Shown here piece by piece: positions 9,355-19,311 of a stretch of 64,000 nucleotides of DNA. The notes below the pieces were generated by a model that worked only from the letters and a program-made list of their open reading frames with translations, did not search any database and had not been told where the DNA came from. A program made the position numbers and the translations under genes. Each line of letters starts with the position of its first letter. The stretch's first letter is position 1. Where the stretch lies: NCBI GenBank assembly GCA_902575095.1, contig CACGPY010000001.1, positions 1-64,000 on the forward strand. The letters are read 5' to 3'. Source of the DNA: an uncultured Pelagibacteraceae bacterium (GTDB taxonomy: Bacteria; Pseudomonadota; Alphaproteobacteria; Pelagibacterales; Pelagibacteraceae).

Positions 9355-10689
9355 TTGCAAAAAAATATTTTCATTAAAACTATGGGATGTCAGATGAATG
9401 AATACGATAGTAATCGTATTTTAGATTTGACAAAAAAAATTAATTATTTTCCGACAAAAAATTTATCTGAAACAAACTGTTATATTTTAAATACTTGTCA
9501 TATAAGAGAAAAGGCAACAGATAAAGTTTATCATGATATTGGACGACTAAAAAAAGAGTTTAGAAATAAAAAAAAACCAATAGTATTGATAGCAGGGTGT
9601 GTTGCACAGGCTGAAGGTGATATTTTATTGCAAAAAGAGAAATATATAGATGCTGTTATAGGCCCACAATCTTATCATCAAATTAATAATATAATTAAAA
9701 AATTAGAAAAAAAAACTAACTCAATAAACTTTACTGAATTTGAAGTAGTAGAAAAATTTGACAGCTTAAATCTAATAAAAAATTCTGATAGTAAAATTTC
9801 GTCATTTTTAACAATTCAAGAGGGGTGTGATAAATTTTGTAAATTTTGTGTTGTTCCTTACACAAGAGGATCAGAGTACTCTAGATCAATGAAAGAATTA
9901 ATTTCAGAAGCAAATTATTTGGTTAATAATGGTGCAAGAGAGATATATCTGCTTGGACAAAACGTAAATGCATACAGCTATGAAGGTAAAAAACTCTCTG
10001 ATTTAATTTTAGAAATTTCAAAAATAAAAGATTTGAAAAGAATAAGGTATACAACATCGCATCCAAAGGATTTTACAGAAGATTTAATTAAAGTGCATAA
10101 AAACTGTAAAAAATTAATGCCTTTAATCCATCTACCAGTTCAAAGTGGATCTAATAAAATCTTAGAAGCTATGAATAGAAAACATAACATTGAGGAATAT
10201 TTAGAAATTATTAAAAAATTAGTTGAAGCTAAACCAGATATAAAGTTTTCAAGTGATTTTATTATTGGGTATCCAGGTGAAATGTATTATGATTTTAAAA
10301 AAACTATTAAATTGGTAAATACCGTTGAATATATTAATTCATTCTCGTTTATTTACAGCCCACGACCAGGAACACCAGCTTTTGATTTAAAAAAGATAGA
10401 TACTACTGACGCAAAAAAGAGGCTGATAGAGTTTCAGCAAGCAGCAGAAAGTATAAAGAAAAAATATAGAAAAAAATTAATAAGAAAAACAGTAAAAGTA
10501 TTATTTGAAAACAAGATGAAAAAAGAAGACAAATTTTTTGGAAGAGACGAACATTTTAACTCAGTAATCGTTGATAGCAAATACGATTTAACAGGAAAGA
10601 TTAAAAATGTAAAAATTTTAAAAGGAAATCAGAACACATTTTTTGGTGAAATAATTTCAAATCAAAAACAAACTGATTACGCAGCTTAA
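9355..10689 (+). CDS. miaB: tRNA-2-methylthio-N6-dimethylallyladenosine synthase
   Basis: A 444-residue radical-SAM methylthiotransferase that thiomethylates i6A37 in tRNA. The N-terminal UPF0004 domain has its three cluster cysteines in TMGCQMNEYDS, LNTCHIREKA and AGCVAQAEG. The radical-SAM motif is CDKFCKFCVVPYTRG, and a TRAM domain closes the protein. The start is TTG at 9355, one base after the fur stop; no in-frame ATG lies before the conserved MGCQMNEYDS, so a non-ATG start is needed. It is followed directly by phoH. Confidence 0.96.
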   Translation: MQKNIFIKTMGCQMNEYDSNRILDLTKKINYFPTKNLSETNCYILNTCHIREKATDKVYHDIGRLKKEFRNKKKPIVLIAGCVAQAEGDILLQKEKYIDAVIGPQSYHQINNIIKKLEKKTNSINFTEFEVVEKFDSLNLIKNSDSKISSFLTIQEGCDKFCKFCVVPYTRGSEYSRSMKELISEANYLVNNGAREIYLLGQNVNAYSYEGKKLSDLILEISKIKDLKRIRYTTSHPKDFTEDLIKVHKNCKKLMPLIHLPVQSGSNKILEAMNRKHNIEEYLEIIKKLVEAKPDIKFSSDFIIGYPGEMYYDFKKTIKLVNTVEYINSFSFIYSPRPGTPAFDLKKIDTTDAKKRLIEFQQAAESIKKKYRKKLIRKTVKVLFENKMKKEDKFFGRDEHFNSVIVDSKYDLTGKIKNVKILKGNQNTFFGEIISNQKQTDYAA

Positions 10690-11694
10690 ATGTCCGAAAT
10701 AAGTAAATTACAGCAAAACCTGATTATTAAAAAGATTGATAAGGAATCCGTTAATTTATCAATAAATGATAATGATATGTTAATGGCTGTAGTTGGTCAG
10801 TTTGACCAAAATCTCAAAAGCTTATCAAAGTTAACTAGCACAGACGTTTATTTCAGGGGAAACTCTATTACTTGTAAAGGAGAGAAGGAACAATTGACTA
10901 TATTTTGTGATGCTATCAAATTTTTAGTTAATAAATATTTTTTAACGAATATTATTGAAAAAGAAGATATAGTTTTATCAGTGAAAAAAAATTTAGAAAT
11001 TAAAGAGTCTAATGTAAAAAGTTTTAAGCAATTAATTAAAACACCAAAGAAATCAGTTATTGCAAGATCGGAAAAACAATCTGAGTATATAAAAGCTTTG
11101 AAAGAAAATGATATAGTTATTTCACTTGGTCCGGCAGGAACAGGTAAAAGTTTTTTAGCTGTTTCAGTTGCAATAACATTATTGATGGAAAAAAAGATTG
11201 ATAGAGTAATTTTATCAAGACCAGCAGTTGAGGCTGGAGAAAAGCTAGGCTTTTTGCCTGGTGACATGAAAGAAAAAGTCGATCCTTACTTGAGGCCGCT
11301 GTACGACGCTTTATACGAACTCTTTGGAGCAGAAAAAATAGAAAAAAAAATTGAAACTGGCGAAATAGAAATTGCCCCATTAGCGTTTATGAGAGGGAGG
11401 ACACTTAAAAACTGTTTTGCGATACTAGATGAGGCACAAAACGCTACAGAAACTCAAATTAAGATGTTTCTAACTAGAATTGGTGAGAACTCTAAATTAG
11501 TTGTTAATGGAGATCCAAGCCAAGTAGATTTAATTAACAAGCGAGAATCAGGTTTAATAAAATCAACAAACATTCTCAAGGATCTTGAGGAAATTAAGAT
11601 AATCCAATTTGACCACAATGATGTGGTAAGACATCCTTTAGTATCAAAAATCATTAGAGCTTATCAAAAAAAAAGCATTGATGATAAAAATTAA
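10690..11694 (+). CDS. PhoH/YbeZ-family ATPase
   Basis: A 334-residue PhoH-like ATPase. Walker A is GPAGTGKSFLA and Walker B is FAILDEAQNAT; PGDMKEKVDPYLRPLYDAL and GDPSQVDL are family hallmarks. The N-terminal 100 residues form the small KH-like region seen in YbeZ. YbeZ works with YbeY in ribosome and RNA metabolism, and here ybeY follows with overlapping reading frames. The ATG immediately follows the miaB stop codon. Confidence 0.93.
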   Translation: MSEISKLQQNLIIKKIDKESVNLSINDNDMLMAVVGQFDQNLKSLSKLTSTDVYFRGNSITCKGEKEQLTIFCDAIKFLVNKYFLTNIIEKEDIVLSVKKNLEIKESNVKSFKQLIKTPKKSVIARSEKQSEYIKALKENDIVISLGPAGTGKSFLAVSVAITLLMEKKIDRVILSRPAVEAGEKLGFLPGDMKEKVDPYLRPLYDALYELFGAEKIEKKIETGEIEIAPLAFMRGRTLKNCFAILDEAQNATETQIKMFLTRIGENSKLVVNGDPSQVDLINKRESGLIKSTNILKDLEEIKIIQFDHNDVVRHPLVSKIIRAYQKKSIDDKN

Positions 11695-12148
11695 TGTAAT
11701 TGTTAATAATAAAAATTGGTTTAATTTTATTAAAAAACCAAATGATTATTTAGATGATAAAATTAGAAGATTAAATTTAAAAGAAAAAAAATTTAAGAGA
11801 AATCAAATTTTTTGTACTCTATTACTTTCTGGAAATAAAGAAATTAGATACCTTAATAAAAAATTTAGAAAGAAAAATACAGCGACTGATATATTATCAT
11901 TTCCATTTCAGACAAAAAAAGATCTAAAAATAAAACTTAAAAGTGAGAGAGATATCTACCTTGGAGATATAATTATAAATTTAAACAAAATTAAATTTAA
12001 AAAAAAGCAAAAAGATTTTAAAAAAGGATTTGATAGATTATGGGTACATGGATTGGCCCATCTTTTTGGTTATGATCATAAAAAAGAAGCTGATTTTAAA
12101 AAAATGCAAATGATTGAAAAAAAATACTTAAATTCTTTAAATGTTTGA
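11681..12148 (+). CDS. ybeY: endoribonuclease YbeY
   Basis: A 155-residue metal-dependent RNase for 16S rRNA maturation and ribosome quality control. The zinc motif is HGLAHLFGYDH near residue 120; TATDILSFPF is the other signature. ATG 11681 is preferred over the adjacent in-frame TTG at 11678. It overlaps phoH by 14 bases and lnt by 8 bases, so translation is likely coupled through all three. corC, usually found between ybeY and lnt in related genomes, is not here. Confidence 0.95.
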   Translation: MIKINVIVNNKNWFNFIKKPNDYLDDKIRRLNLKEKKFKRNQIFCTLLLSGNKEIRYLNKKFRKKNTATDILSFPFQTKKDLKIKLKSERDIYLGDIIINLNKIKFKKKQKDFKKGFDRLWVHGLAHLFGYDHKKEADFKKMQMIEKKYLNSLNV

Positions 12149-13703
12149 TAAATATTTTAACAATCGTTTTTTTTTATTATTTATATTTCCATTTTTAATT
12201 GGTTTTTTAACAACATTATCTTTTGAACCTTTTAACTTTACAGCTATTAATTTAATAATTTTTCCATCTTTGTTTTATCTGATAGTTTATGTAAATAAAA
12301 AATCTAAATCTGTTTATAGAAAAAAACCATATAAAAAAAATTTTTTCTTAATAGGTCTAATGTTTGGTTTTGGAATTTATTTAAGTGGTATATCTTGGAT
12401 TTCTAATTCGTTAACTTTCGATCAAAACTTCAAAATTCTAATTCCATTTGCTTTAATATTACTGCCCTTATTTTTAAGCTTATTTAATGCAACTATAATT
12501 TTAATAATTGGAACTTATTTAAAACCAAATTTTTCATCGTTTTTTCTTTTTTCAGCAAGTTTATCTTTTATAGATTATTTAAGATCAAAAATATTAACGG
12601 GTTTTCCTTGGAACCTTTGGGCTTATAGTACGTCATGGGCAAATGAAATTTTACAAATTGTAAATCTAATAGGACTTTACTCTTATAATCTTTTAGTAAT
12701 AACTTTTTTTACTATGCCTATTGTTTTTTTTTTTCAAATAAGTTCTGTAAAAAAAATACTTGTTTTTCTTGCTACATTTGCGACTCTTTTGACTTTATTT
12801 ATTTATGGAAACTTTGAAATTAATAAAAATATTAAATTTCTTAATCAAAGTAATGAGAAGATTTATGTGAAAGTAATTTCACCAAATTTTGAACTAAAAT
12901 ATGGTCTAACCTTAAAAGAAATTGAGGGAAGATTTAAAAAACTAATAAGATATAGTGACCCGGACAAAAATAAAAAAACATTGTTTGTTTGGCCAGAGGG
13001 TGTTTTTAGTGGATATAATTTCGAAGAAGTAATGATGTTTAAAAATCTAATAAATAAAAGCTTCTCAAAAAACCATTTGATAATATTTGGTGTTAATAAA
13101 TTAGACTTAGTAACAGGAAAATATTTTAACACTATGTTAGCCGTAAATAATAAATTAGAGATAATTGATGATTATAATAAGATTAAACTTGTTCCATTTG
13201 GAGAATTTCTTCCTTTTGAGAAATTTCTAAACAAATTTGGCTTAAAAAAAATTACAGAAGGCTATGGTTCCTATTCGGAAGGTTATGAAAATGAGAATAT
13301 TATAATTGGTAAAGCAAACATACTACCGTTGATTTGTTATGAAATTATTTTTACGGATTTCATTCAAAAATCAGACAGCAACACAAACCTAATTATAAAT
13401 ATTTCTGAAGATGGATGGTTTGGAAAAACTATAGGACCAGACCAACATTTTGCTAAAGCTATTTTCCGATCAATAGAAAATAATACATTTGTCTTGAGAT
13501 CTGCAAATAAAGGAATTAGTGCAATAATTGACAATAAAGGCAATATAATTAAACAACTTGACAGATTCGAAGCTGGAAGCATTGAATTTGAAGTACCATT
13601 AATAAATTCAAATAAGAATAAAAATGATTTGATATTTTTTATAGTTTTAATTACATATCTTTTAATATTTCTTTACAACAAAAAAAAAAATGAAAAAAAG
13701 TAA
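12141..13703 (+). CDS. lnt: apolipoprotein N-acyltransferase
   Basis: A 520-residue inner-membrane protein with about six N-terminal hydrophobic segments, a periplasmic nitrilase domain (about 245-480) and a last membrane helix. It adds the third acyl chain to lipoproteins. The catalytic triad candidates are Glu in [10 protein letters not shown], Lys in [15 protein letters not shown] and Cys in PLICYEIIF. Clients encoded in this window include the BON lipoprotein and the SLT lipoprotein. The gene overlaps ybeY by 8 bases and metK by 14 bases. Confidence 0.94.
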   Translation: MFDKYFNNRFFLLFIFPFLIGFLTTLSFEPFNFTAINLIIFPSLFYLIVYVNKKSKSVYRKKPYKKNFFLIGLMFGFGIYLSGISWISNSLTFDQNFKILIPFALILLPLFLSLFNATIILIIGTYLKPNFSSFFLFSASLSFIDYLRSKILTGFPWNLWAYSTSWANEILQIVNLIGLYSYNLLVITFFTMPIVFFFQISSVKKILVFLATFATLLTLFIYGNFEINKNIKFLNQSNEKIYVKVISPNFELKYGLTLKEIEGRFKKLIRYSDPDKNKKTLFVWPEGVFSGYNFEEVMMFKNLINKSFSKNHLIIFGVNKLDLVTGKYFNTMLAVNNKLEIIDDYNKIKLVPFGEFLPFEKFLNKFGLKKITEGYGSYSEGYENENIIIGKANILPLICYEIIFTDFIQKSDSNTNLIINISEDGWFGKTIGPDQHFAKAIFRSIENNTFVLRSANKGISAIIDNKGNIIKQLDRFEAGSIEFEVPLINSNKNKNDLIFFIVLITYLLIFLYNKKKNEKK

Positions 13704-14853
13704 ATATTTATTTACCAGTGAGTCAGTTTCAGAAGGTCATCCAGATAAAGTTTGTGATAGAATTTCAGATATGGTTGTTGATACCTACCTTGAAAAGGAT
13801 CCAGTGTCTAGAGTTGCTTGCGAAACATTGACTACAACAAATAAAGTTGTATTAGCTGGGGAAACACGCGGTCCTAAAATAGATAAGGAAGAATTAATCT
13901 TAAAAGTAAGAGAATGTATAAAAGATATAGGTTACGATCAAGATGGATTTAGTTGGAAGACAGCTAATATAGAGACATTCCTCCACGAGCAATCAACTGA
14001 TATTGCAATGGGCGTTGACTCCAAAGATAATAAAGATGAAGGGGCTGGTGATCAAGGTATTATGTTTGGTTACGCATGCAATGAAACTGATGAACTAATG
14101 CCTGCTCCAATTTATTACTCCCATAAAATTCTAAGATTAATGGCAGAGGATAGAAAAAGTGGAAAATTAAAGGGAATTGAACCGGATTCAAAAAGCCAGG
14201 TAACTATGCTTTATGAAAACGAAAAACCTATTAAAGTTTCATCAGTTGTTATTTCAACACAGCATTCAAAAAATCTTGATCAGGAAAAGGTAAGAGAATC
14301 TGTTTTACCATATATAGAAAAATCCATACCAAAAAAATTTTTAACGGAGTTAGATCCAAAAGAAATTTATATTAATCCAACAGGTCAATTCATTATAGGA
14401 GGCCCTGACGGTGACACAGGGTTAACAGGAAGAAAGATAATTGTTGATACCTATGGTGGTGCGGCACCACATGGTGGAGGAGCTTTTTCAGGAAAAGATC
14501 CAACAAAAGTTGATCGATCGGCAGCATATGCTTCAAGATATTTAGCAAAAAATATTGTTGCTGCGGGTGTCTCAGAAAAATGCTTAATTCAACTTGCTTA
14601 TGCTATAGGTGTTTCAAAACCATTATCAATTTTTATAAAGCTAGCTGAAGGAGATGAGTCAAAAATTGATAAGGTTGAAAAAATTATAAATGACAATTTT
14701 AACTTGTCACCAAGAGGCATTAGAGAAATGTTGAAATTAAATAACCCAATATATGAAACTACCTCTGCATACGGTCACTTTGGTAGAAAGCCTGGAAATA
14801 AAGGTGAATTTACATGGGAAAAAACAGATAAAACAAGTTTATTTAAACTGTAA
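13690..14853 (+). CDS. metK: S-adenosylmethionine synthetase
   Basis: A 387-residue enzyme making SAM from methionine and ATP. Signature segments are [14 protein letters not shown] near the N-terminus, [12 protein letters not shown] and [19 protein letters not shown]. Length and domains match the family. The start lies inside the end of lnt, which leaves no room for a SAM riboswitch directly upstream. A hairpin with a T-tract follows 53 bases downstream. AhcY, which removes the SAH produced by SAM use, is encoded at 53132. Confidence 0.97.
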   Translation: MKKSKYLFTSESVSEGHPDKVCDRISDMVVDTYLEKDPVSRVACETLTTTNKVVLAGETRGPKIDKEELILKVRECIKDIGYDQDGFSWKTANIETFLHEQSTDIAMGVDSKDNKDEGAGDQGIMFGYACNETDELMPAPIYYSHKILRLMAEDRKSGKLKGIEPDSKSQVTMLYENEKPIKVSSVVISTQHSKNLDQEKVRESVLPYIEKSIPKKFLTELDPKEIYINPTGQFIIGGPDGDTGLTGRKIIVDTYGGAAPHGGGAFSGKDPTKVDRSAAYASRYLAKNIVAAGVSEKCLIQLAYAIGVSKPLSIFIKLAEGDESKIDKVEKIINDNFNLSPRGIREMLKLNNPIYETTSAYGHFGRKPGNKGEFTWEKTDKTSLFKL

Positions 14854-14906
14854 TCTTGAAAAAACCATAATTTTCTTTTAAAAAACATATAAATTACTGA
14901 ATTTCT

Positions 14907-14932
14907 AAATGGGCATTAGCCCATTTTTTTTT
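14907..14932 (+). terminator. intrinsic terminator between metK and nusA
   Basis: The 8-bp stem AAATGGGC / GCCCATTT encloses the loop ATTA and is followed by a run of T ending at 14932. It sits 53 bases after metK and 12 bases before the nusA start. It would end the upstream operon, or it could attenuate readthrough into nusA. It is one of very few clear stem-plus-T signals in the window. Confidence 0.75.
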
Positions 14933-14944
14933 AGGGGAGATATA

Positions 14945-16495
14945 ATGTTAAATAGAGGATTAGATAAATTAGAACTTCTCAGAATAGTAGAGGCAGTTGC
15001 TAACGAAAAATCTATAGATAAAGAGCTGGTAATTGGCTCGATGGAGAGCGCTATTCAAAAAGCTGCGTTAACAAAATTTGGTAATGATAATAATATTGAA
15101 GTTATTATAGATAGAGAAAGTGGAGATATTAAGATTCAAAAAGTTTTGGATATAGTAGAAAAAGTTGAGGACAATTCAAGAGAAATTACGTTAAAAGACG
15201 CAAAAGCGGCTTATCCTAAAAGTAAAGATTTAAAAATAGGTGAAAAAATTTTTGAGGAATTGCCTCAAATAGATTTTGGGCGTATAGCAGCACAAAGCGC
15301 TAAACAAGTTATAAGTAGCAGAGTAAGGGAGGCTGAAAAAAATAGGCAATACGAAGACTTTATAGATAAACAAGGTGAGATTTTAAGCGGAATTATTAAA
15401 AGACTAGAGTATGGAAATGTGATAGTTGACCTTGGTAAAGCTGAGGGTGTAATAAAAAAAGATGAACTAATACCTAGAGAGATTTTAAAAACAGGAGATA
15501 GAGTTAAGGCGTATTGTTATGAAGTTAAAAAAGAGATTAAAGGTCATCAAATATTTTTATCTAGAGCACACCCACAATTTTTAGCAAAGTTATTTTTTCA
15601 AGAAGTCCCAGAAATCTACGAGGGTACAATTGAGATAAAATCAGTTGCAAGAGATCCAGGAAGTAGAGCAAAAATTTGCGTTCATTCCCAAGACTCATCA
15701 ATTGATCCCGTAGGAGCTTGTGTTGGTATGAGGGGAAGTAGAGTTCAAACAATAGTCAACGAGCTGCACGGTGAAAAAATTGACATTATAAAATGGACCG
15801 AGGATTTGCCTACTTTAATATCTGAGTCCTTGTCACCTGCAGAGATCCAGAGGGTCTTGATTGATCAGGATAATAAAAGAATAGACATAATTTTAAGTGA
15901 GGAAAACTTAAGTAAAGCAATTGGAAGAAGAGGGCAAAATGTAAGATTAGCATCTAAATTAACAAATTATGAGATAGACATTCTTACAGACAAAGAGGAC
16001 TCTGATAGAAGACAAACTGAATTTAAGGAGAGAACTGAAACATTAATTAAAAATTTAGAAGTTGACGAGACATTAGGTCAACTTTTAGTTTCAGAGGGTT
16101 TTGTTTCTATTGATGAAATAGCTCAATCAAATCCAGAAGATATTTCAAAAATAGATGCGATAGACGAGGAAACAGCGAAAGAATTAATTACCAGATCAAA
16201 GGAAACGCTTATTAAAGAAAAAGAGGCTGTAGCTTTGAAATTAAAAGAATTGGGAGTTGAAGATAAATTAATAAATCTGAAAGGAATGACACAGGGTATG
16301 CTTGTAATATTGGGTCAAAAAAACATAAAAAAACTAATTGATTTTGCTGATCTATCTTCTGACGAATTAATTGGTGGTTTTGATGAAATTAAAGGTAAAA
16401 AAATAAGAATAGACGGTTATCTCGAGGAGTTTTCTCTTTCTAGAAAAGAAGCTGATGACTTAATAATGTCAGCAAGAGAAATTGTGTATAAATAA
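14945..16495 (+). CDS. nusA: transcription termination/antitermination factor NusA
   Basis: About 516 residues. In order: N-terminal RNA-polymerase-binding domain, S1 domain (about 130-200), two KH domains with GACVGMRGSRVQTIVNELHG and KAIGRRGQNVRLASKL, and C-terminal acidic helix-hairpin-helix repeats. ATG 14945 is chosen over a GTG-type frame start at 14909 because that upstream stretch is the terminator hairpin, and because AGGGGAGA lies 5 bases before 14945, a strong Shine-Dalgarno by local standards. rimP, which usually precedes nusA, is absent. infB starts 4 bases after the stop. Confidence 0.95.
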   Translation: MLNRGLDKLELLRIVEAVANEKSIDKELVIGSMESAIQKAALTKFGNDNNIEVIIDRESGDIKIQKVLDIVEKVEDNSREITLKDAKAAYPKSKDLKIGEKIFEELPQIDFGRIAAQSAKQVISSRVREAEKNRQYEDFIDKQGEILSGIIKRLEYGNVIVDLGKAEGVIKKDELIPREILKTGDRVKAYCYEVKKEIKGHQIFLSRAHPQFLAKLFFQEVPEIYEGTIEIKSVARDPGSRAKICVHSQDSSIDPVGACVGMRGSRVQTIVNELHGEKIDIIKWTEDLPTLISESLSPAEIQRVLIDQDNKRIDIILSEENLSKAIGRRGQNVRLASKLTNYEIDILTDKEDSDRRQTEFKERTETLIKNLEVDETLGQLLVSEGFVSIDEIAQSNPEDISKIDAIDEETAKELITRSKETLIKEKEAVALKLKELGVEDKLINLKGMTQGMLVILGQKNIKKLIDFADLSSDELIGGFDEIKGKKIRIDGYLEEFSLSRKEADDLIMSAREIVYK

Positions 16496-16499
16496 TGTT

Positions 16500-18677
16500 A
16501 TGGGTAAAGATAAAAAAAAGACACTTACTATATCTTCTAATTTAAAAAAGAAAATTGACACATCTTCTATTGCAACATCTGGTAAAAAATCTTTCTCAGT
16601 AGAGAAAAAAAAACCTTTCAGATCAAACAAATCATTTAGCAAACCATTACCTGGATTAAACACAAGTATAAGTCCGGATAATAAGAAAAAAAATTTTGCA
16701 AGAAAATTTATTGAACAGCAAGCAACTAAAGATTTTATAAAAAAAGACAATAAACCAGCCGGTAAAAGTAAATTAAAACTTAAAGGTCCAATAGATAAAA
16801 GGGATTTTAAATTAACTGTATCCAGAGCTCTTAATGTTGAGGAAATTGAAATTAAACAAAGAAGTCTTGCTTCTGTTAAAAGGGCAAGGTTAAAGGAAAA
16901 GAAGAAACCTGGTGGAGATGAAAAAAAAGAATTTAAAAAAGTAATTAGAGAAGTAAAAATTCCTGAACAAATTACAATACAAGAACTATCAAATCGTATG
17001 GCTGAAAAATCAAATGATATTATAAAATTTTTATTTAATATGAAAGTTGTCGCTACAATAAATCACAATATTGATAAAGATACAGCGGAATATATAGTTA
17101 AAGAATTTGGCCATAAGCCAATCGTGGAAGATGCTCCTACAATAAATACAAATAAATCTAAAACAGAATTTATTGGTGAGGTAAGAAATAGACCACCCGT
17201 AGTAACAATTATGGGTCATGTAGATCATGGTAAAACTTCGCTCCTGGATTCTTTGAGAGACAGTAACATTGTATCTGGAGAACATGGTGGGATTACACAA
17301 CATATCGGCGCTTATCAAGTCAAGAGTAATAATAAATTGATTACATTTATTGACACTCCAGGTCATGCAGCTTTTACAGAAATGAGAGCTAGAGGTTCAA
17401 AAATTACAGACATTGTTGTATTAGTTGTGGCAGCAGATGATGGGATTAAACCTCAAACAGTAGAGGCAATTAAACATGCTAAGGCGGCTAAAGTTCCAAT
17501 TATTGTTGCAATTAATAAGTGCGACTTACCAGAAAAAAATATTAGCAAAATTAAAAATGAAATGATGCAATACGAGCTGATTGCTGAAGATTTAAGTGGA
17601 GATACATTGTTTGTCGAAGTGTCGGCTTTAAAAAAAATAAATTTAGATAAACTTAAAGAAAGCATACTTTTACAATCAGAAATTTTAGATTTAAAAGCAT
17701 CTTTTAGTGACAAAGCAAGGGGAGTAGTCATAGAGTCAAAAATTGATAAAGGTAAGGGACCTGTATCCACAATTTTAGTTAGTAACGGAAAACTAAAACG
17801 AGGTGATTTTTTTATTTGTGGTGATACCTGGGGAAAAATAAGAGCTATGATTAATTATGAGGGCAAAATGGTAAATGAGGCCTTACCATCAATGCCAGTA
17901 GAAATTCTTGGAATGAACAGTTCAGCATATGCCGGCGCAGAGTTTATGGTCACAGAGACTGAAGATGAGGCAAAAAAACTCGCAGAATTTAAAAGTAATA
18001 ATACTGCTAAGAATAAGACTCTTGCAAAAGATAAAACTACATTGTTTGAAAACACAAAAGATAAAGATGAACTGAATATTATAATTAAATCTGATGTTCA
18101 AGGATCAAGCGAGGCTTTAAAAATGGCAATAAATAAAATTGAGCATAAAGAAGTAGAAGCAAAGATTATCTTATCAGACATAGGTATGATTAATGAGTCA
18201 GATGTTTCTTTAGCAAAAGCTTCAAACGCTATATTAGTTGGATTCAATGTAAAGCCCAATAGAGAAGCCAAGAAGTTAGCTGAAGAACAAAAAATTGAAA
18301 TTAATTATTTTAATATTATTTATGAGGCTATTGATTATGTGGAAAAATTATTATCTGGCCTTCTTGAACCAGATATTAAGGAAACAGTTCTTGGAACTGC
18401 AGAAATTCAAAAAATTTTTAAGGTTTCAACTGTTGGAAAAATAGCAGGCTCAAAAGTTGTAAATGGAGAGATTAAAGCAAAATCAAAAGCAAGATTAATA
18501 AGAGATGGAGCCGTTGTATTTACAGGGGAAATTCAAACTTTATATAGAGAAAAAAACCAAGTAAAAGAAGTTGGTACCGGTCTTGAGTGTGGAATAGGTA
18601 TTAAAGATTTCATAGATTTTAAAGAGAAAGATTTAATAGAGTCATTTTTAGCAGAAGAAATTAAAAGATCGATTTAA
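16500..18677 (+). CDS. infB: translation initiation factor IF-2
   Basis: About 725 residues, on the short side for IF-2. A lysine-rich disordered N-terminus of about 130 residues is followed by the IF2-N domain, the GTPase domain with G1 MGHVDHGKTSLLD, G3 DTPGHAAF and G4 NKCD, and C-terminal domains ending with KVSTVGKIAGSKV and GLECGIGI. ATG 16500 is favoured over an in-frame start at 16482 inside nusA. YlxR, often encoded between nusA and infB, is missing here. Confidence 0.96.
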   Translation: MGKDKKKTLTISSNLKKKIDTSSIATSGKKSFSVEKKKPFRSNKSFSKPLPGLNTSISPDNKKKNFARKFIEQQATKDFIKKDNKPAGKSKLKLKGPIDKRDFKLTVSRALNVEEIEIKQRSLASVKRARLKEKKKPGGDEKKEFKKVIREVKIPEQITIQELSNRMAEKSNDIIKFLFNMKVVATINHNIDKDTAEYIVKEFGHKPIVEDAPTINTNKSKTEFIGEVRNRPPVVTIMGHVDHGKTSLLDSLRDSNIVSGEHGGITQHIGAYQVKSNNKLITFIDTPGHAAFTEMRARGSKITDIVVLVVAADDGIKPQTVEAIKHAKAAKVPIIVAINKCDLPEKNISKIKNEMMQYELIAEDLSGDTLFVEVSALKKINLDKLKESILLQSEILDLKASFSDKARGVVIESKIDKGKGPVSTILVSNGKLKRGDFFICGDTWGKIRAMINYEGKMVNEALPSMPVEILGMNSSAYAGAEFMVTETEDEAKKLAEFKSNNTAKNKTLAKDKTTLFENTKDKDELNIIIKSDVQGSSEALKMAINKIEHKEVEAKIILSDIGMINESDVSLAKASNAILVGFNVKPNREAKKLAEEQKIEINYFNIIYEAIDYVEKLLSGLLEPDIKETVLGTAEIQKIFKVSTVGKIAGSKVVNGEIKAKSKARLIRDGAVVFTGEIQTLYREKNQVKEVGTGLECGIGIKDFIDFKEKDLIESFLAEEIKRSI

Positions 18678-18680
18678 GTG

Positions 18681-19079
18681 ATGAGCAATCAATCAACACA
18701 AAGACCATATTCTCAAAGACAGCTAAGAGTTGGTGAGCTAGTTAAACAAAATTTAGGAGAATTGCTTATAAGAAACGAGGCCAAAATTCCTTCAATCAAC
18801 TCCAAATTAATTACAGTTACTGAGGTACGCATGACACCAGATTTAAAAACAGCTAGGGTTTATGTTATTCCTTTAGGTGGCATAGATACTAAAGAAACAG
18901 TTAGGATCTTGACGGAGTACTCACATCTTGTTAGAAAAGCTTTGTCTAAAAGGCTTGATATTAAGTTTCTTCCTAAACTTACTTTTGTTGAAGATAACTC
19001 ATTTGAATATGCTGAAAAGATTGAAAAGATTATAAAAAAAAATAAAGAAAATGACAAAGATAAAAAAAGATATAATTAA
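18681..19079 (+). CDS. rbfA: 30S ribosome-binding factor RbfA
   Basis: About 132 residues. RbfA assists late 30S maturation and 16S 5'-end processing. The N-terminal QRQLRVGELVKQNLGELL and the RMTPDLKTARVYV segment are diagnostic, as is the C-terminal LPKLTFVEDNSFEYAEKI. A GTG at 18678 directly precedes ATG 18681; the ATG is taken. The 3' end overlaps rpsO by 29 bases. truB, which normally lies between rbfA and rpsO, is absent. Confidence 0.95.
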   Translation: MSNQSTQRPYSQRQLRVGELVKQNLGELLIRNEAKIPSINSKLITVTEVRMTPDLKTARVYVIPLGGIDTKETVRILTEYSHLVRKALSKRLDIKFLPKLTFVEDNSFEYAEKIEKIIKKNKENDKDKKRYN

Positions 19080-19311
19080 ATCGTTAGCAATACATGGTAA
19101 AGACGTAGGATCTACAGAAGTTCAAATAGGACTACTTACAGACAAAATAACAAAATTATCAGTACATTTTAAAAAATTCAAAAAGGATAAACATTCAACT
19201 TTAGGTTTGACTAAATCGGTTAACAAAAGAAAGAAACTACTTACTTACCTTAAAAAGAAAAATGTTGAGTCCTATCAAAAGGTCATCAAACAATTAAATT
19301 TAAGGAAATAA
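19051..19311 (+). CDS. rpsO: ribosomal protein S15
   Basis: An 86-residue 30S protein, three residues shorter than most S15 proteins. [18 protein letters not shown] and [15 protein letters not shown] correspond to the conserved S15 blocks. It starts inside the end of rbfA and ends in TAATG shared with pnp, the classical rpsO-pnp pair, here with translational coupling in place of a spacer. Confidence 0.96.
   Translation: MTKIKKDIIKSLAIHGKDVGSTEVQIGLLTDKITKLSVHFKKFKKDKHSTLGLTKSVNKRKKLLTYLKKKNVESYQKVIKQLNLRK

Noticed and set aside
10848-11380. Reverse-strand frames within the phoH gene
   Set aside because: Low-complexity shadows of a well-supported gene.
14854-14906. Possible metK or nusA riboswitch
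   Set aside because: Only 53 bases of A/T-rich sequence followed by a simple terminator; no SAM-riboswitch-like fold could be seen.
14909-14944. Longer nusA start
   Set aside because: The extra codons are the terminator hairpin and T-tract; a strong SD precedes 14945.
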